Positions 55,774 through 64,000 of a stretch of 64,000 nucleotides of DNA are shown in pieces. The notes below the pieces were generated by a model that was not told where the DNA came from, did no database searches, and worked only from the letters and a program-made list of their open reading frames with translations. The stretch's first letter is position 1. The number at the start of each line of letters is the position of its first letter. Origin of the DNA: Actibacterium sp. 188UL27-1 (GTDB lineage: Bacteria; Pseudomonadota; Alphaproteobacteria; Rhodobacterales; Rhodobacteraceae). The stretch is taken from assembly GCF_016901225.1 (NCBI RefSeq), contig NZ_JAFEUL010000016.1, forward strand, positions 1-64,000, read 5' to 3'. Both the position numbers and the translations under genes were made by a program.

Positions 55774-56814
55774 TCAGCACGGGTTGAGGGGCGGTTCATT
55801 GTCGAGCCAGCGGCGGATTTCTTCGGCGGCCTTGGCGGCGGCGACGCGGACTGTGCGCAGGGAGGCGCCCGCGATATGCGGTGTCAGCGTGACATTGGGC
55901 AATTGCAGGAGCGGGCTGTCCGCCGGGACGGGTTCCAGCGCAAAGGTTTCGAGCATGGCGCCGCGCAGGTGGCCTGAGCGCAGGGCATCTAGCAGGTCAT
56001 CATAGTTCATCAGCGGGCCACGGGCGGTGTTGACGATGATCGCCCCCGGTTTCATCTGGGCGAAGGTTTTGGCATTCATCAGGCCTGTGGTTTCCTTGGT
56101 CACGCGGGGGTGGAGCGTGACGAGGTCGGCCTGGGCCAGGAGCGTTTCCTGGGAGACCAGTTCGACCCCGGCGGCGCGATCCTCGGGCGTGAGTTGGACG
56201 TAAGGGTCGCTGACCAGGATCCGGCAGCCAAAGGCGCGCAACAGGCGCACGACCCGGGTGCCAATCTGGCCATAGCCGATGACGCCGATGGTCATATCGC
56301 AGATCTCGTCCCCCACGACATCGGCGCGGTAAAGGTCGGTGCGGTAGGTGCCGTTGCGCATCGCCTCGTGCCCGCGGGCGATATTGCGCAATTCGGCGAT
56401 CATGGCGCCGATGGTGAATTCAGCCACGGCGGAGGCATTGCGGCCCGGCGCATTGACGACGGTGACATTGCGGGATTTTGCGGCCTGGCGGTCAATGTTG
56501 ACCGGGCCGCCGCGGGAGACGGCGATCAGGCGCAGATCGGGCAGTTGGTCCAACATGTCGGCGGTGACAGGCGCGTTATGGGTCACGAGGACAGGCGCGG
56601 TGCCGATATGGGCCAGCATCTGGTCGGGATCGCCCTGGTATTCGTAGATGCCCGGCAGGCCGGTCCCGTCAAAGCCCTGGATGACCGGTTCATCAGGCCA
56701 ACCGAGGTCAAGGGGGCGGCAGGTCGTTCGGTCGCCGCAGGCCTGGGCGATGGCCTGTTCGAAGAAATCCGAGCGCATGAAATTGTCGCCGATGATCGCG
56801 ATATCGGTGGTCAT
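55774..56814 (-). CDS. D-2-hydroxyacid dehydrogenase (phosphoglycerate dehydrogenase-like)
   Basis: NAD-dependent enzyme of 346 residues. NAD-binding GVIGYGQIGTRVVRLLRAFGCRILVSDPY; catalytic arginine in VNTARGPLMNYDDLLDAL, Glu in ALEPVPADSP, and His in LTPHIAGAS. The N-terminal about 100 residues form the substrate domain. In a polyol operon it might reduce or oxidise a hydroxy- or ketoacid arising from the sugar. It overlaps the FGGY kinase by four bases. Confidence 0.85.
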   Translation of the reverse strand: MTTDIAIIGDNFMRSDFFEQAIAQACGDRTTCRPLDLGWPDEPVIQGFDGTGLPGIYEYQGDPDQMLAHIGTAPVLVTHNAPVTADMLDQLPDLRLIAVSRGGPVNIDRQAAKSRNVTVVNAPGRNASAVAEFTIGAMIAELRNIARGHEAMRNGTYRTDLYRADVVGDEICDMTIGVIGYGQIGTRVVRLLRAFGCRILVSDPYVQLTPEDRAAGVELVSQETLLAQADLVTLHPRVTKETTGLMNAKTFAQMKPGAIIVNTARGPLMNYDDLLDALRSGHLRGAMLETFALEPVPADSPLLQLPNVTLTPHIAGASLRTVRVAAAKAAEEIRRWLDNEPPLNPC

Positions 56815-58370
56815 TGCAGGGCCTTGCGCGTGTCGGCCTGGGCCTGCCAGACGGGCGGCAGGGCGTGGCGGGTTGTGAGATAGGCGTCAAAGAGGCGGTC
56901 GTAGGTTTGGGTGAGGCCGGGGTCGGGCGGGGTGGGATCTTGCAGGAGCGGCGCGACCCAGGCCTGGGCGGCGGCGTCGATATCCGGGAAGATCCCTTGG
57001 GCCGTCGCGGCGATCATGGCGGCCCCGGCGGCCCCGGCCTCGTCCTGCGCGACGGTCCGGACGGGCCGGTCGAGGGCGGAGGCGAGGATCGTGCGGAGGG
57101 CGGTGGAGCGGGCGGCACCGCCGGTGATGCGGATCTCTGCCGGGATCGGGCCCATGGCGGTGTAGCAATCGCGGGCGGCCAGGGCGAGGCCATCGTAAAC
57201 CGCGCGCATCAGGTCGAACCAGCCGGTGGTTTGGTCCAGGCCGGTGAGGCTGGCGCGGGCCTGGGCATTGACGAAGGGGCCGCGTTCGCCCGCCTGCTGG
57301 ATGTACGGGTGGTAGATCGCGGCACCGGGGCGGGCCGCCATGACGTGGTCATCGAGTCCCTGGAGCAGGTCGGCGGGGCTGCGGTCGGTGCCCTGGCTGG
57401 CGAGGATCTGGGTGGCGAGGCCCAGCATCCAGTCGATGTTGAGCGTCGCGGCCATGTTGGTTTGTAGTTGTGCAAAGGCCGCCCCCGGAAAGGGCATGGT
57501 GTAGCCCGAGCGATCTGCGTTGAGGCGCACGGCGGCGGCATCCTTGGCAAAGCGGGCATGGACGCCTGTGGAGCCCAGAATGGTAAGGCCGGGCTCGACA
57601 GCGGGGTCATAGAGGCCAGCGGCCAGGGCAGCGCACATCAGATCGACGGAGCCGAGGCTGACGGGGAGGCCCACAGGCAGGCCGGTTTGCTGCGCGGCCC
57701 GCGCCGTGAGGGCGTGGGATGTGGTGGCGCCATCGATAATGGGCGGTAGGATATGGCGGTGATCGGTGAGGCCGAGGGCATTGATCACAGTATCGGAATA
57801 GGTGCGCGTCCGGTAGTCGCCGAAGGTAAAGAGCGCCTCGCTCAGGTCGGCGACGGTTTCGCCGGTGAGTTGCAGGTACAGCCAATCCTTGCAATGGAGC
57901 GCGGCGGCGGTTTGGGCCAGCAGATCGGGCGCATGCGCCTTGATCCATTGAAGCTGGCTGCGCATCTGGCAGACATTGATGCTGGTGGCGGTGCCGTCAT
58001 AGATGGCGGCGTGACCTGGCCCGTCGATCAGGGCCTGGGCGTGATCCGCCGCGCGGGCATCGAGCCAGAGCCACCCTTTGTGGAGCGGTTTATGATCGCC
58101 GTCGATCAGCCAGGTCCCGTCCCCCTGCCCGGTCACGCCCAGCGCCACGGCGCGGGTGGCGAGGTCTGGCACTGTTTGGGCGAGTTCCGAGAGGACAGCG
58201 GCGGCATCGGCCCAGGTGCGCGCCATATCCTGTTCGGCCCCGCCATTTGGCAACGTATCATAGATGTTGCGGCGGCTTGCGATGCCGATCTGGGTGCCGG
58301 AAAGGTCGAACGCCACGGCCTTGATCACCGAAGTGCCCGCATCCAGACCGATCAGCACCAGGTCGCTCAT
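56811..58370 (-). CDS. FGGY-family polyol kinase, erythritol kinase (EryA)-like
   Basis: Kinase of 519 residues. LVLIGLDAGTSVIKAVAFDLSG and VTGQGDGTWLIDGDHKPLHKGWLWLDARA resemble remembered EryA proteins of Rhizobiales; GlpK and XylB differ in these parts. The second domain has GSTGVHARFAK and ITGGAARSTALRTILASAL. It would phosphorylate the imported polyol to a polyol phosphate for the GlpD-like enzyme. It overlaps both neighbouring genes by four bases. A xylitol, threitol or other short-polyol kinase is equally possible. Confidence 0.78.
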   Translation of the reverse strand: MSDLVLIGLDAGTSVIKAVAFDLSGTQIGIASRRNIYDTLPNGGAEQDMARTWADAAAVLSELAQTVPDLATRAVALGVTGQGDGTWLIDGDHKPLHKGWLWLDARAADHAQALIDGPGHAAIYDGTATSINVCQMRSQLQWIKAHAPDLLAQTAAALHCKDWLYLQLTGETVADLSEALFTFGDYRTRTYSDTVINALGLTDHRHILPPIIDGATTSHALTARAAQQTGLPVGLPVSLGSVDLMCAALAAGLYDPAVEPGLTILGSTGVHARFAKDAAAVRLNADRSGYTMPFPGAAFAQLQTNMAATLNIDWMLGLATQILASQGTDRSPADLLQGLDDHVMAARPGAAIYHPYIQQAGERGPFVNAQARASLTGLDQTTGWFDLMRAVYDGLALAARDCYTAMGPIPAEIRITGGAARSTALRTILASALDRPVRTVAQDEAGAAGAAMIAATAQGIFPDIDAAAQAWVAPLLQDPTPPDPGLTQTYDRLFDAYLTTRHALPPVWQAQADTRKALQ

Positions 58371-59491
58371 GCCAGCGTGCCTCCGTGGCTGACAGCATTG
58401 CCGCTGGCCGTGTCAAAGACATGAAGATCTTGGGGGGCGATGACGATCCCGATCTCTTCGCCCTTGGCACGGCTCACGCGGTCATGGTGGACCGAGACGA
58501 CCGAGCCACCGGCGAAATGGGCCGCGATATGGGTCTGGTCGCCGAGCCATTGGGCGGCATAGACCTGCGCTTTGGCCCCGTGGTCGCGGACCTGCACCGC
58601 ATGGGGGCGCACCCCGAGGGTCACGGTGCCCAGGCCCAGGATCGCCTGCTGCAGAGCATCGGGGAAAGCGGTGGGGTCGTAGCTAAGGTCCACCCCCTGA
58701 TCCAAGGCAAAGACCAGTTGGCCGTTTTCTGATTTTGCCTGGGCGGCGAAGATGTTCATCGGGGGCTCCCCGATAAACGTGCCGGTGAAGAGATTGGCGG
58801 GGGCGTCTTTGAGTTGCGCGGGCGTGTCGAATTGCTGCAGAACGCCGCCTTCCATGACGGCGATGCGGTCAGCCAGGGCGTTGGCCTCTGTCTGGTCATG
58901 GGTCACGAGGATGGCCGTCAATCCGCGCTCTTTGATGAAGTGTTTGATCCGGCCTCGAAGATGCGCACGAAGCTGGGGTTCCAACTGACCCATGGGTTCG
59001 TCCAGCAGATAAAGGTCAGCCTTGCGGACCAGCGCGCGGCCCAGCCCGGCCCGTTGCGCCTGACCACCCGAAAGCGAGGTCGGGTAGCGATCCAGGATGT
59101 CTTCGATATCCAGCAGTTGGGCGATTTCATCGACGCGGGCGGTGACATCGGCGGTGGCCATCTTTTCGGATTTCATGGCAAAGGCGATGTTTTCGCGCAC
59201 GGTGAGCGGCGGATAAAGCGAATACCCTTCGAACGCCATGGCCACGTTGCGCCGGGCCGGGGCGAAGGTGTGAATGTCTCGTCCGGCAAGGGAGATACTG
59301 CCGGACGAGACCTGCTCAAAACCCGCGACCATGCGAAGGGTCGAGGTTTTCCCGCAGCCCGAAGAGCCCAAAAGCGCCACGATTTCCCCCGGTTGGACGG
59401 CCAGATCAAGGTCGATCACCGCATGGACGGGGTGGCGGCTGTTGGGGTTGTAAATCTTGTTGACCCCTTGGAGATTGAGCATCGCTGTCAT
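58367..59491 (-). CDS. ABC transporter ATP-binding protein, second ATPase (GlpT/UgpC-like)
   Basis: 374 residues. Walker A LGSSGCGKTST, signature LSGGQAQRAGLGRAL, Walker B LYLLDEPMGQLEPQLR, switch His in AILVTHDQTEAN. The C-terminal TOBE-type domain follows from about 290. It and its neighbour differ in sequence, suggesting a heterodimeric ATPase as in the rhizobial glycerol importer GlpSTPQV. It overlaps the kinase and the other ATPase gene by four bases each. Confidence 0.9.
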   Translation of the reverse strand: MTAMLNLQGVNKIYNPNSRHPVHAVIDLDLAVQPGEIVALLGSSGCGKTSTLRMVAGFEQVSSGSISLAGRDIHTFAPARRNVAMAFEGYSLYPPLTVRENIAFAMKSEKMATADVTARVDEIAQLLDIEDILDRYPTSLSGGQAQRAGLGRALVRKADLYLLDEPMGQLEPQLRAHLRGRIKHFIKERGLTAILVTHDQTEANALADRIAVMEGGVLQQFDTPAQLKDAPANLFTGTFIGEPPMNIFAAQAKSENGQLVFALDQGVDLSYDPTAFPDALQQAILGLGTVTLGVRPHAVQVRDHGAKAQVYAAQWLGDQTHIAAHFAGGSVVSVHHDRVSRAKGEEIGIVIAPQDLHVFDTASGNAVSHGGTLA

Positions 59492-60597
59492 GCGGCGGCA
59501 CTCCGGCTGGTGGCCGTATCCTGGGGCGCGATGCGCAGGCCGGTGGACCGGTCAAAGAGGACGGCATTTGTAGCGTCGATATCGATACGCGCCTTGCCCT
59601 CATCGGGTGCATCGGTCCCGGCAGGGCGGGAGATCAGGATCTCGCGCCCATTGAAGGTGGTGCAGAGCGTGATGGTCTTTTCGTTGAAGGGGGTTTCGGC
59701 CTCGATCGTGACTTCGATACTGTTGGGACCTTCGGTAAAGCGGATCGCCTCGGGCCGGATGCCGATCACGCAGGACTGGCCCTGGGTGCCGTCATAGCCC
59801 GGAGGCAGGGGCACGCGTTTTTCCGACAAGCGGATATGCATGCCCAGATCGTCCTGTTCGGGTGTGACATCCAGCAGGTTGATCGTGGGGTCGCCGAACT
59901 GTTCGGCGATGCGCAGATCGGCGGGGCGGAGATAGACCTGTTCGGGCGTGCCGACCTGGGTGATCTTGCCATCGACGAGGACGGCGATCTTGTCCCCCAG
60001 GGCCATGGCCTCCTTATAATCCTGGGTGACGTAAACCACCGTTGCGCCCTGTTCTGCCAGGAGGCGGGGAAGTTCCAGCCGCATCTCGAACCGCAGCTTG
60101 GCATCAACATTGCGGAGCGGGTCGTCGAGCAGCAGGAGCTTGGGTTGCGCGGCGAGCGCACGGGCTAGGGCAGTGCGCTGTTTCTGACCGTTCGACAGCT
60201 CCTTGGGCGCGTGGCCCAGGACGTGGTCAATTTTCAGGAGGCGGGCGACGGCCTGCACCCCATCGTTGATCGTATCCCGGGTGGCGCGTTTTGCGGTCAG
60301 GGGGCTGGCGATGTTGTCGAAGGCCGACATGTGGGGGAAGAGCGCGAAGTTCTGAAACGCCATGCCGACGCCGCGCTGTTCGGGGGGCACATCCGTCATG
60401 TCGGTGCCACCGATCTGGATGGTACCCACCTCCGGCTCCACGGCACCGGCGATGCAGCGTAGGAGCACCGTCTTGCCCGCGCCCGAGGGGCCGAAGAGGA
60501 CGAGGGTCTGGCCTTCCTCGATCTCCAGCGACAGGTCATCAAGGACGACCGTATCCTTGAAGCGTTTGGTGAGGTTGGTGATCGTGAGGCCACCCAT
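59488..60597 (-). CDS. ABC transporter ATP-binding protein, first ATPase (GlpS/UgpC-like)
   Basis: 369 residues. Walker A FGPSGAGKTVLL, signature-type LSNGQKQRTALARAL (Asn in place of the second position Gly), Walker B LLLLDDPLRNVDAKLR with Asp in place of the usual catalytic Glu. If read correctly, the latter change would make this a degenerate ATP site, a pattern seen in heterodimeric ABC ATPases where only one site is fully active. The TOBE-type C-terminus begins near 235. The permease gene stop is only four bases before its start. Confidence 0.9.
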   Translation of the reverse strand: MGGLTITNLTKRFKDTVVLDDLSLEIEEGQTLVLFGPSGAGKTVLLRCIAGAVEPEVGTIQIGGTDMTDVPPEQRGVGMAFQNFALFPHMSAFDNIASPLTAKRATRDTINDGVQAVARLLKIDHVLGHAPKELSNGQKQRTALARALAAQPKLLLLDDPLRNVDAKLRFEMRLELPRLLAEQGATVVYVTQDYKEAMALGDKIAVLVDGKITQVGTPEQVYLRPADLRIAEQFGDPTINLLDVTPEQDDLGMHIRLSEKRVPLPPGYDGTQGQSCVIGIRPEAIRFTEGPNSIEVTIEAETPFNEKTITLCTTFNGREILISRPAGTDAPDEGKARIDIDATNAVLFDRSTGLRIAPQDTATSRSAAA

Positions 60598-60601
60598 GGT
60601 A

Positions 60602-61459
60602 TTATCCTTTCACCGCGCCGAGGGAGAGCCCTTCGACGAGGTACCGTTGGGCGTAGAGTGCCAGTGCCAGGGTCGGTGCGATCGACAGTACGATGGCAGC
60701 CGCGATCTGGCCGTATTGGATGCCCGAGGCGGTGATGAAGGCCAGCGCGCCTACGGTTACCGGCTGTTTATCGGCGGAGGCGAGGACAAGCGCGAAGATG
60801 AAGTTGTTCCACGCAAAGATGAAAGCCAGAAGGCCCGCCGCCGCGATGCCGGGCCGCGCAAGCGGCAGCGCGATGTGGCGGAAGGTGGCGAACCAGGAAT
60901 GGCCCGCGATCCGGTAGGCATGTTCGACGTCTGGGCTGATATCTTCGAAATAGCCGCGCACGATCCACAGGATCAGGGGCAGGCAGATCAGCTGATAGAC
61001 CCAGATGAGGCCGATATACGTGTCGGCCAGGCCAATCTGCTGGAAGATGATCGTCAGGGGCAGCAGCACCAGAAGCGGCGGCGCGAAGCGGAAGGAAAGG
61101 AGTGTGAAGGCGATATCCTCGGACCCGCGGAATTTGTGCCGGGCAAAGGCATAGGCGGCGGGCACCCCCAGCAGCAGGGCCAATGCGACGGAGCCGACGC
61201 TGAGGATGATGGAGTTCAGCAGGTTCCCCATGAACTTGATCTCTAGCGTGGCGGTGTTGCCGGTCAGCTGGCCGGAGATGATGGCCTGGTAGTTCGACAG
61301 GGTCGGCTCGAACACCATGGACGGGGGCGAGCGCAGGATGGTCTCGTTGGTCTGCAAGCTCATCAGCACGATCCAGAGGATCGGGAACATGAAAAAGACG
61401 ACAACCGCGGTGAGGGCAATGCCGCGCAGGATGCGTTCGAGCGGTGAGGTATGTTCCAT
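60602..61459 (-). CDS. Polyol ABC transporter permease (GlpQ/UgpE-like)
   Basis: Inner-membrane permease, 285 residues, six helices, MalG-type. LTAVVVFFMFPILWIVLMSLQTNETILRSPPSMVFEPTLSNY is the usual N-terminal region; the EAA-type loop is EHAYRIAGHSWFATFRHIALPLARPGIA. Separated from the partner permease by three bases. Preference for a polyol is inferred from the operon. Confidence 0.9.
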   Translation of the reverse strand: MEHTSPLERILRGIALTAVVVFFMFPILWIVLMSLQTNETILRSPPSMVFEPTLSNYQAIISGQLTGNTATLEIKFMGNLLNSIILSVGSVALALLLGVPAAYAFARHKFRGSEDIAFTLLSFRFAPPLLVLLPLTIIFQQIGLADTYIGLIWVYQLICLPLILWIVRGYFEDISPDVEHAYRIAGHSWFATFRHIALPLARPGIAAAGLLAFIFAWNNFIFALVLASADKQPVTVGALAFITASGIQYGQIAAAIVLSIAPTLALALYAQRYLVEGLSLGAVKG

Positions 61460-61462
61460 GGC

Positions 61463-62389
61463 TTACCCCTCGGGCCGGGTGCGTTCGCGCAGACGCAGCC
61501 AGTTTTTGATGAAGATGTTCGACAGGACAAAGGTGATCGCCCAGAGGATGATCAGCAGTGCCGCGGAGCGGCCCACATTGGTGGATTGGAAGAAGTTCAG
61601 ATACGCCTCCACCTGGAAGACCATCAGGTTGTCGCCGGGGCCGCCCTGGGTCATCGCATAGATGATGTCGAACTGCTGGATCGAGTCGAGCAGGCGGAAC
61701 AGGGCGGCGGTCAGGACATAGGGCATGAGCATCGGCAAGGTGATGCGCCAGAATTGCTGGATCCGGGGCACGCCATCAAGGGCGGCAGCCTCAAACGGTT
61801 GGGTCGGCAGGGAACGGAGCCCGGCCAGGAGAAGGATCATGATGAACGGCGTGTAGACCCAGATATCCACCAGGATCACCGTCAGTAGGGCCGTGTCGGG
61901 GGAGGAGGCCCAACGCATGTTTTCGAACCCCAGCACTTGCGCGAAGTAGTTCAGGATGCCGAAATTCGAGTTGGTCATCAGCTTGAACATGAGCGCCGCA
62001 AGCGCGGGGGCGGTCATTAGCGGCATGAGCAGCATGATAGAGATCAGGTTGTTCATCCGGGTGCGTTTTTGGAGCAAAAGCGCGATGCCGAGGCCGAGGA
62101 TCAGTTCCAGGACGACCGTCAGCCCAGCATAGAGCAGGCTGATCTGCAGCGTGTTCCAAAAGTCGGCATCAGTCAGGAAATTCAGGTAGTTCTCGCCCCA
62201 GTTCATGCCGCGGTTCCAGGGCTGGGACAGGCGGTAGTGTTGAAGCGAATACCAGACGGCGGTGAAAAACGGGATAAGAATGCCGATACAGACCAGCAAG
62301 GCGGGCATGCTGAGCAGATAGGGCAAGAGCTTGCGCGAGATGGTAACGCCCTTGCGGCGTTGTCCCGGCGGGTCGGTGGCGGCCGTCAT
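61463..62389 (-). CDS. Polyol ABC transporter permease (GlpP/UgpA-like)
   Basis: 308 residues, six helices, MalF/UgpA-type. LLPYLLSMPALLVCIGILIPFFTAVWYSLQHY begins the membrane part, and FEAAALDGVPRIQQFWRITLPMLMPYV is the EAA loop. ATG 62389 follows GGGAG; an in-frame extension to 62440 would overlap the leader hairpin and is less likely. Comes after the binding-protein gene, with a 70-base gap holding a hairpin. Confidence 0.9.
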   Translation of the reverse strand: MTAATDPPGQRRKGVTISRKLLPYLLSMPALLVCIGILIPFFTAVWYSLQHYRLSQPWNRGMNWGENYLNFLTDADFWNTLQISLLYAGLTVVLELILGLGIALLLQKRTRMNNLISIMLLMPLMTAPALAALMFKLMTNSNFGILNYFAQVLGFENMRWASSPDTALLTVILVDIWVYTPFIMILLLAGLRSLPTQPFEAAALDGVPRIQQFWRITLPMLMPYVLTAALFRLLDSIQQFDIIYAMTQGGPGDNLMVFQVEAYLNFFQSTNVGRSAALLIILWAITFVLSNIFIKNWLRLRERTRPEG

Positions 62390-62424
62390 TCGTGAACTCC
62401 CGGATGGGCGGGGTGGAGGCAGAT

Positions 62425-62450
62425 GGGACGGCGCCGACATGCGCCGCCCC
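62425..62450 (-). other. Intercistronic hairpin after the minus-strand polyol binding-protein gene
   Basis: Ten-base arms 62425-62434 and 62441-62450 pair at nine of ten positions with a six-base loop, and no T-run follows on the minus strand. Position between binding-protein and permease genes matches the other two transport operons. Confidence 0.6.
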
Positions 62451-62459
62451 GGAGCAGAC

Positions 62460-63902
62460 CTAGCCGAGGCCCGCCTCTTTCAACTGGCTGTTCACGCTGT
62501 CGGCGAGTTGGTCGAGCCCTTCATCGACGGGCACTTCACCGGCCACCATCTTTTGCATACTGGCGGCCCATTCGGTCGTCAGATCAAAGAAGAGCGGTTG
62601 TGCGGTGAACTTGATCGACGCGCCGGGGGCCGACACGTCATGCATATCGACATAGCCCGGGTAGGTGGAGGACAGGCGGTCCCGGAAGCCCGCATCGGCC
62701 CAGACCGATTCCCGCACCGGGTTCACAAAGTCCATCTGCGTCGCGCCGAACAGGCCATGTTCCGGACCGGAAGCCCATTGCAGGAAGTGCCAGGCAGCGT
62801 CCTTGTCCCGTGAGAATTTGGACATCGCCAGGGACCAGATCCAGATATTGGGCGTTGGTGCCGACGCATCGGGATTGGCGGCAAAGGGCGCGTAGGCCAA
62901 CTGTCCGGCCATGGCATTGTCACCGCCATTCATGAAGTAGCCCAGGATATCGGCGTCATAGATCATCGCCGACTTGCCTGCGCCAAGATCGGTGCCGACC
63001 TGGTACCAGGTATGGGTCGACCAATCGGGTGCGCCGCTATCCTGGATCATCTTGACCCATTTGGCGTGGAAATCCTTGGATCCCGCGCTGTTCATGGCGG
63101 CGGCGAGCTTACCATCGTCGGACATGGTCAGATCAACCTCGCCAAAGTTGGCATAGCCCGACAAGAAGCCCGGATGGATCGTGGCCCAACTGCGCGACCC
63201 GCGCACACCGATGCCGTAGATCCCGTCATTGCCCGCCTGCGCCTTGGCCGCGGCTTCGATCAGTTCGTCCAGATTGGTGGGAACGTCGATGCCAGCCTTT
63301 TCCATCATGGCGGTGTTATAGGCGAGGTTATTCTGCTCATACCCCCAGGGGATGCACCATTGCTTGGCATCGTCGGATCCCAGCGCGCCACCGGGTTGAC
63401 CGTTCCAGGCGCAGGATTTGCGGACACCTTCGATCATATCCTCCCAGTTGTAGCTGGGATTGGTCTTGCTGGCATCGGTGATCCATTCGTTCAGATCCTC
63501 AACCCAGCCCGCGGGACCATAGGTCCAGGTCATATAGGCGCCGGTCATGAAGGCGTCGTATTCGGAGGATCCGGAGGACAAGGCGGCCGTCACCTTGTCG
63601 AAATAGACATCTTCGGGGAAGACGTCATAGGTGACCTCCATCCCCGTCAATTCCTTGAAGTTATCAAGGTTGGCGATCATCGCATCGGTATAGGGATGCT
63701 GGTTCAGGAGCAGTTTGACCGATTTGCCGGAATGCTGTTTCCAATCGAAATCTGCGGCCAGCGCCTTGGTCGCGGATGCATTGACCAGGATCGCGGCGGT
63801 GGAGGCCGACATGCCCAGCGCGCCGAGGGATTTGACCAGGGTGCGGCGGTTCATGCCGCCACGGCGATAGGCCTCGACCAGGCCCTTTTCCTTTTCGTAC
63901 AT
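62460..63902 (-). CDS. Polyol ABC transporter substrate-binding protein, Tat-exported (GlpV/Mpt-like)
   Basis: 480 residues, solute-binding family 1. The long basic leader ends in a twin-arginine signal (GMNRRTLVKSLGALGMSASTAA, cleavage near ATKALA), so it is probably exported folded by Tat. The mature part starts FDWKQHSGKSVKLLLNQHPYTDAMIANLDNFKELTG, with FPEDVYFDKVTAALSSGSSEYDAFMTGAYMTW typical of large binding proteins of the glycerol/polyol group. ATG 63902 follows GGGAGGAAGAG. It heads an eleven-gene operon running to 51145. The promoter lies at or beyond the right edge. Confidence 0.87.
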   Translation of the reverse strand: MYEKEKGLVEAYRRGGMNRRTLVKSLGALGMSASTAAILVNASATKALAADFDWKQHSGKSVKLLLNQHPYTDAMIANLDNFKELTGMEVTYDVFPEDVYFDKVTAALSSGSSEYDAFMTGAYMTWTYGPAGWVEDLNEWITDASKTNPSYNWEDMIEGVRKSCAWNGQPGGALGSDDAKQWCIPWGYEQNNLAYNTAMMEKAGIDVPTNLDELIEAAAKAQAGNDGIYGIGVRGSRSWATIHPGFLSGYANFGEVDLTMSDDGKLAAAMNSAGSKDFHAKWVKMIQDSGAPDWSTHTWYQVGTDLGAGKSAMIYDADILGYFMNGGDNAMAGQLAYAPFAANPDASAPTPNIWIWSLAMSKFSRDKDAAWHFLQWASGPEHGLFGATQMDFVNPVRESVWADAGFRDRLSSTYPGYVDMHDVSAPGASIKFTAQPLFFDLTTEWAASMQKMVAGEVPVDEGLDQLADSVNSQLKEAGLG

Positions 63903-64000
63903 TCTCTTCCTCCCGTGTTTTGGCGCCTTGATCGGATGGCCCTGTCTTTGCCGCAGGATCGCATCAAACGAGGTGTTGCGCCGTCACCTCGTCGGTAATC

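Noticed and set aside
56811-58370. Glycerol kinase (GlpK) for the operon's FGGY kinase
   Set aside because: The N-terminal and mid-domain motifs differ from GlpK (no LDQGTTSSR-type start) and resemble erythritol-type kinases.
63012-63998. Plus-strand frame at the right edge (328 codons)
   Set aside because: It lies opposite the Tat-signal binding-protein gene and shows no family features.

Overview
This 64 kb, GC-rich window reads as the chromosome of a marine-type Rhodobacteraceae (Roseobacter-group) alphaproteobacterium. That call rests on protein styles: MnmC split into two divergent genes, a 112-residue P-II/AmtB pair, Smo-type polyol transport, many overlapping ATGA gene junctions, and dense periplasmic-binding-protein transport. 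No rRNA, tRNA, CRISPR array or prophage was recognised. The assignment is inference from protein sequence, not a database match.

Layout. 0-0.84 kb: a decayed IS1182-type insertion sequence running off the left edge and abutting an AAC(3)-type acetyltransferase. 2-19 kb: housekeeping genes, including a lytic transglycosylase lipoprotein, an AEC transporter, hspQ, a class A penicillin-binding protein, glnK-amtB, a fatty acid desaturase, an aminotransferase with sseA, smpB, dapA, a soluble lytic transglycosylase, a DMT exporter, split mnmD/mnmC and pncB. 19-23 kb: a membrane hybrid histidine kinase between pncB and pncA, then trhO. 23-32 kb: an orphan branched-chain-type binding protein, an unusual PstS-like/OmpA fusion protein, and a complete oligopeptide ABC operon (oppABCDF). 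32-34 kb: a small cysteine-rich secreted protein and a YegD-like Hsp70. 34-39 kb: mtnA followed by a tightly overlapping C4-acid-sugar operon (LtnD-OtnK-OtnC-OtnI type). 39-42.5 kb: divergent oxyR and katG, with a 16-codon leader ORF before katG, then a LysE-family exporter.

43-64 kb is polyol territory made of two convergent operons. The plus-strand unit (LacI regulator, binding protein, two permeases, ATPase, sorbitol-type SDR, mannitol-type dehydrogenase) is a sorbitol/mannitol system with visible candidate operators. The minus-strand unit starts at 63.9 kb and has a Tat-exported binding protein, two permeases and two ATPases (GlpSTPQV/Mpt-like). It then encodes an EryA-like FGGY kinase, a 2-hydroxyacid dehydrogenase, a GlpD/EryB-like flavoprotein, a class II aldolase, a second kinase resembling the small D-ribulokinases, and a HAD hydrolase, nearly all with 4-nt overlaps. 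The enzyme set does not match a simple glycerol or erythritol pathway and is the best candidate here for an undescribed catabolic route.

Recurring DNA signals are a perfect 16-bp palindrome, TGTCCCCGCGGGGACA, found three times, and hairpins directly downstream of four of the binding-protein genes.
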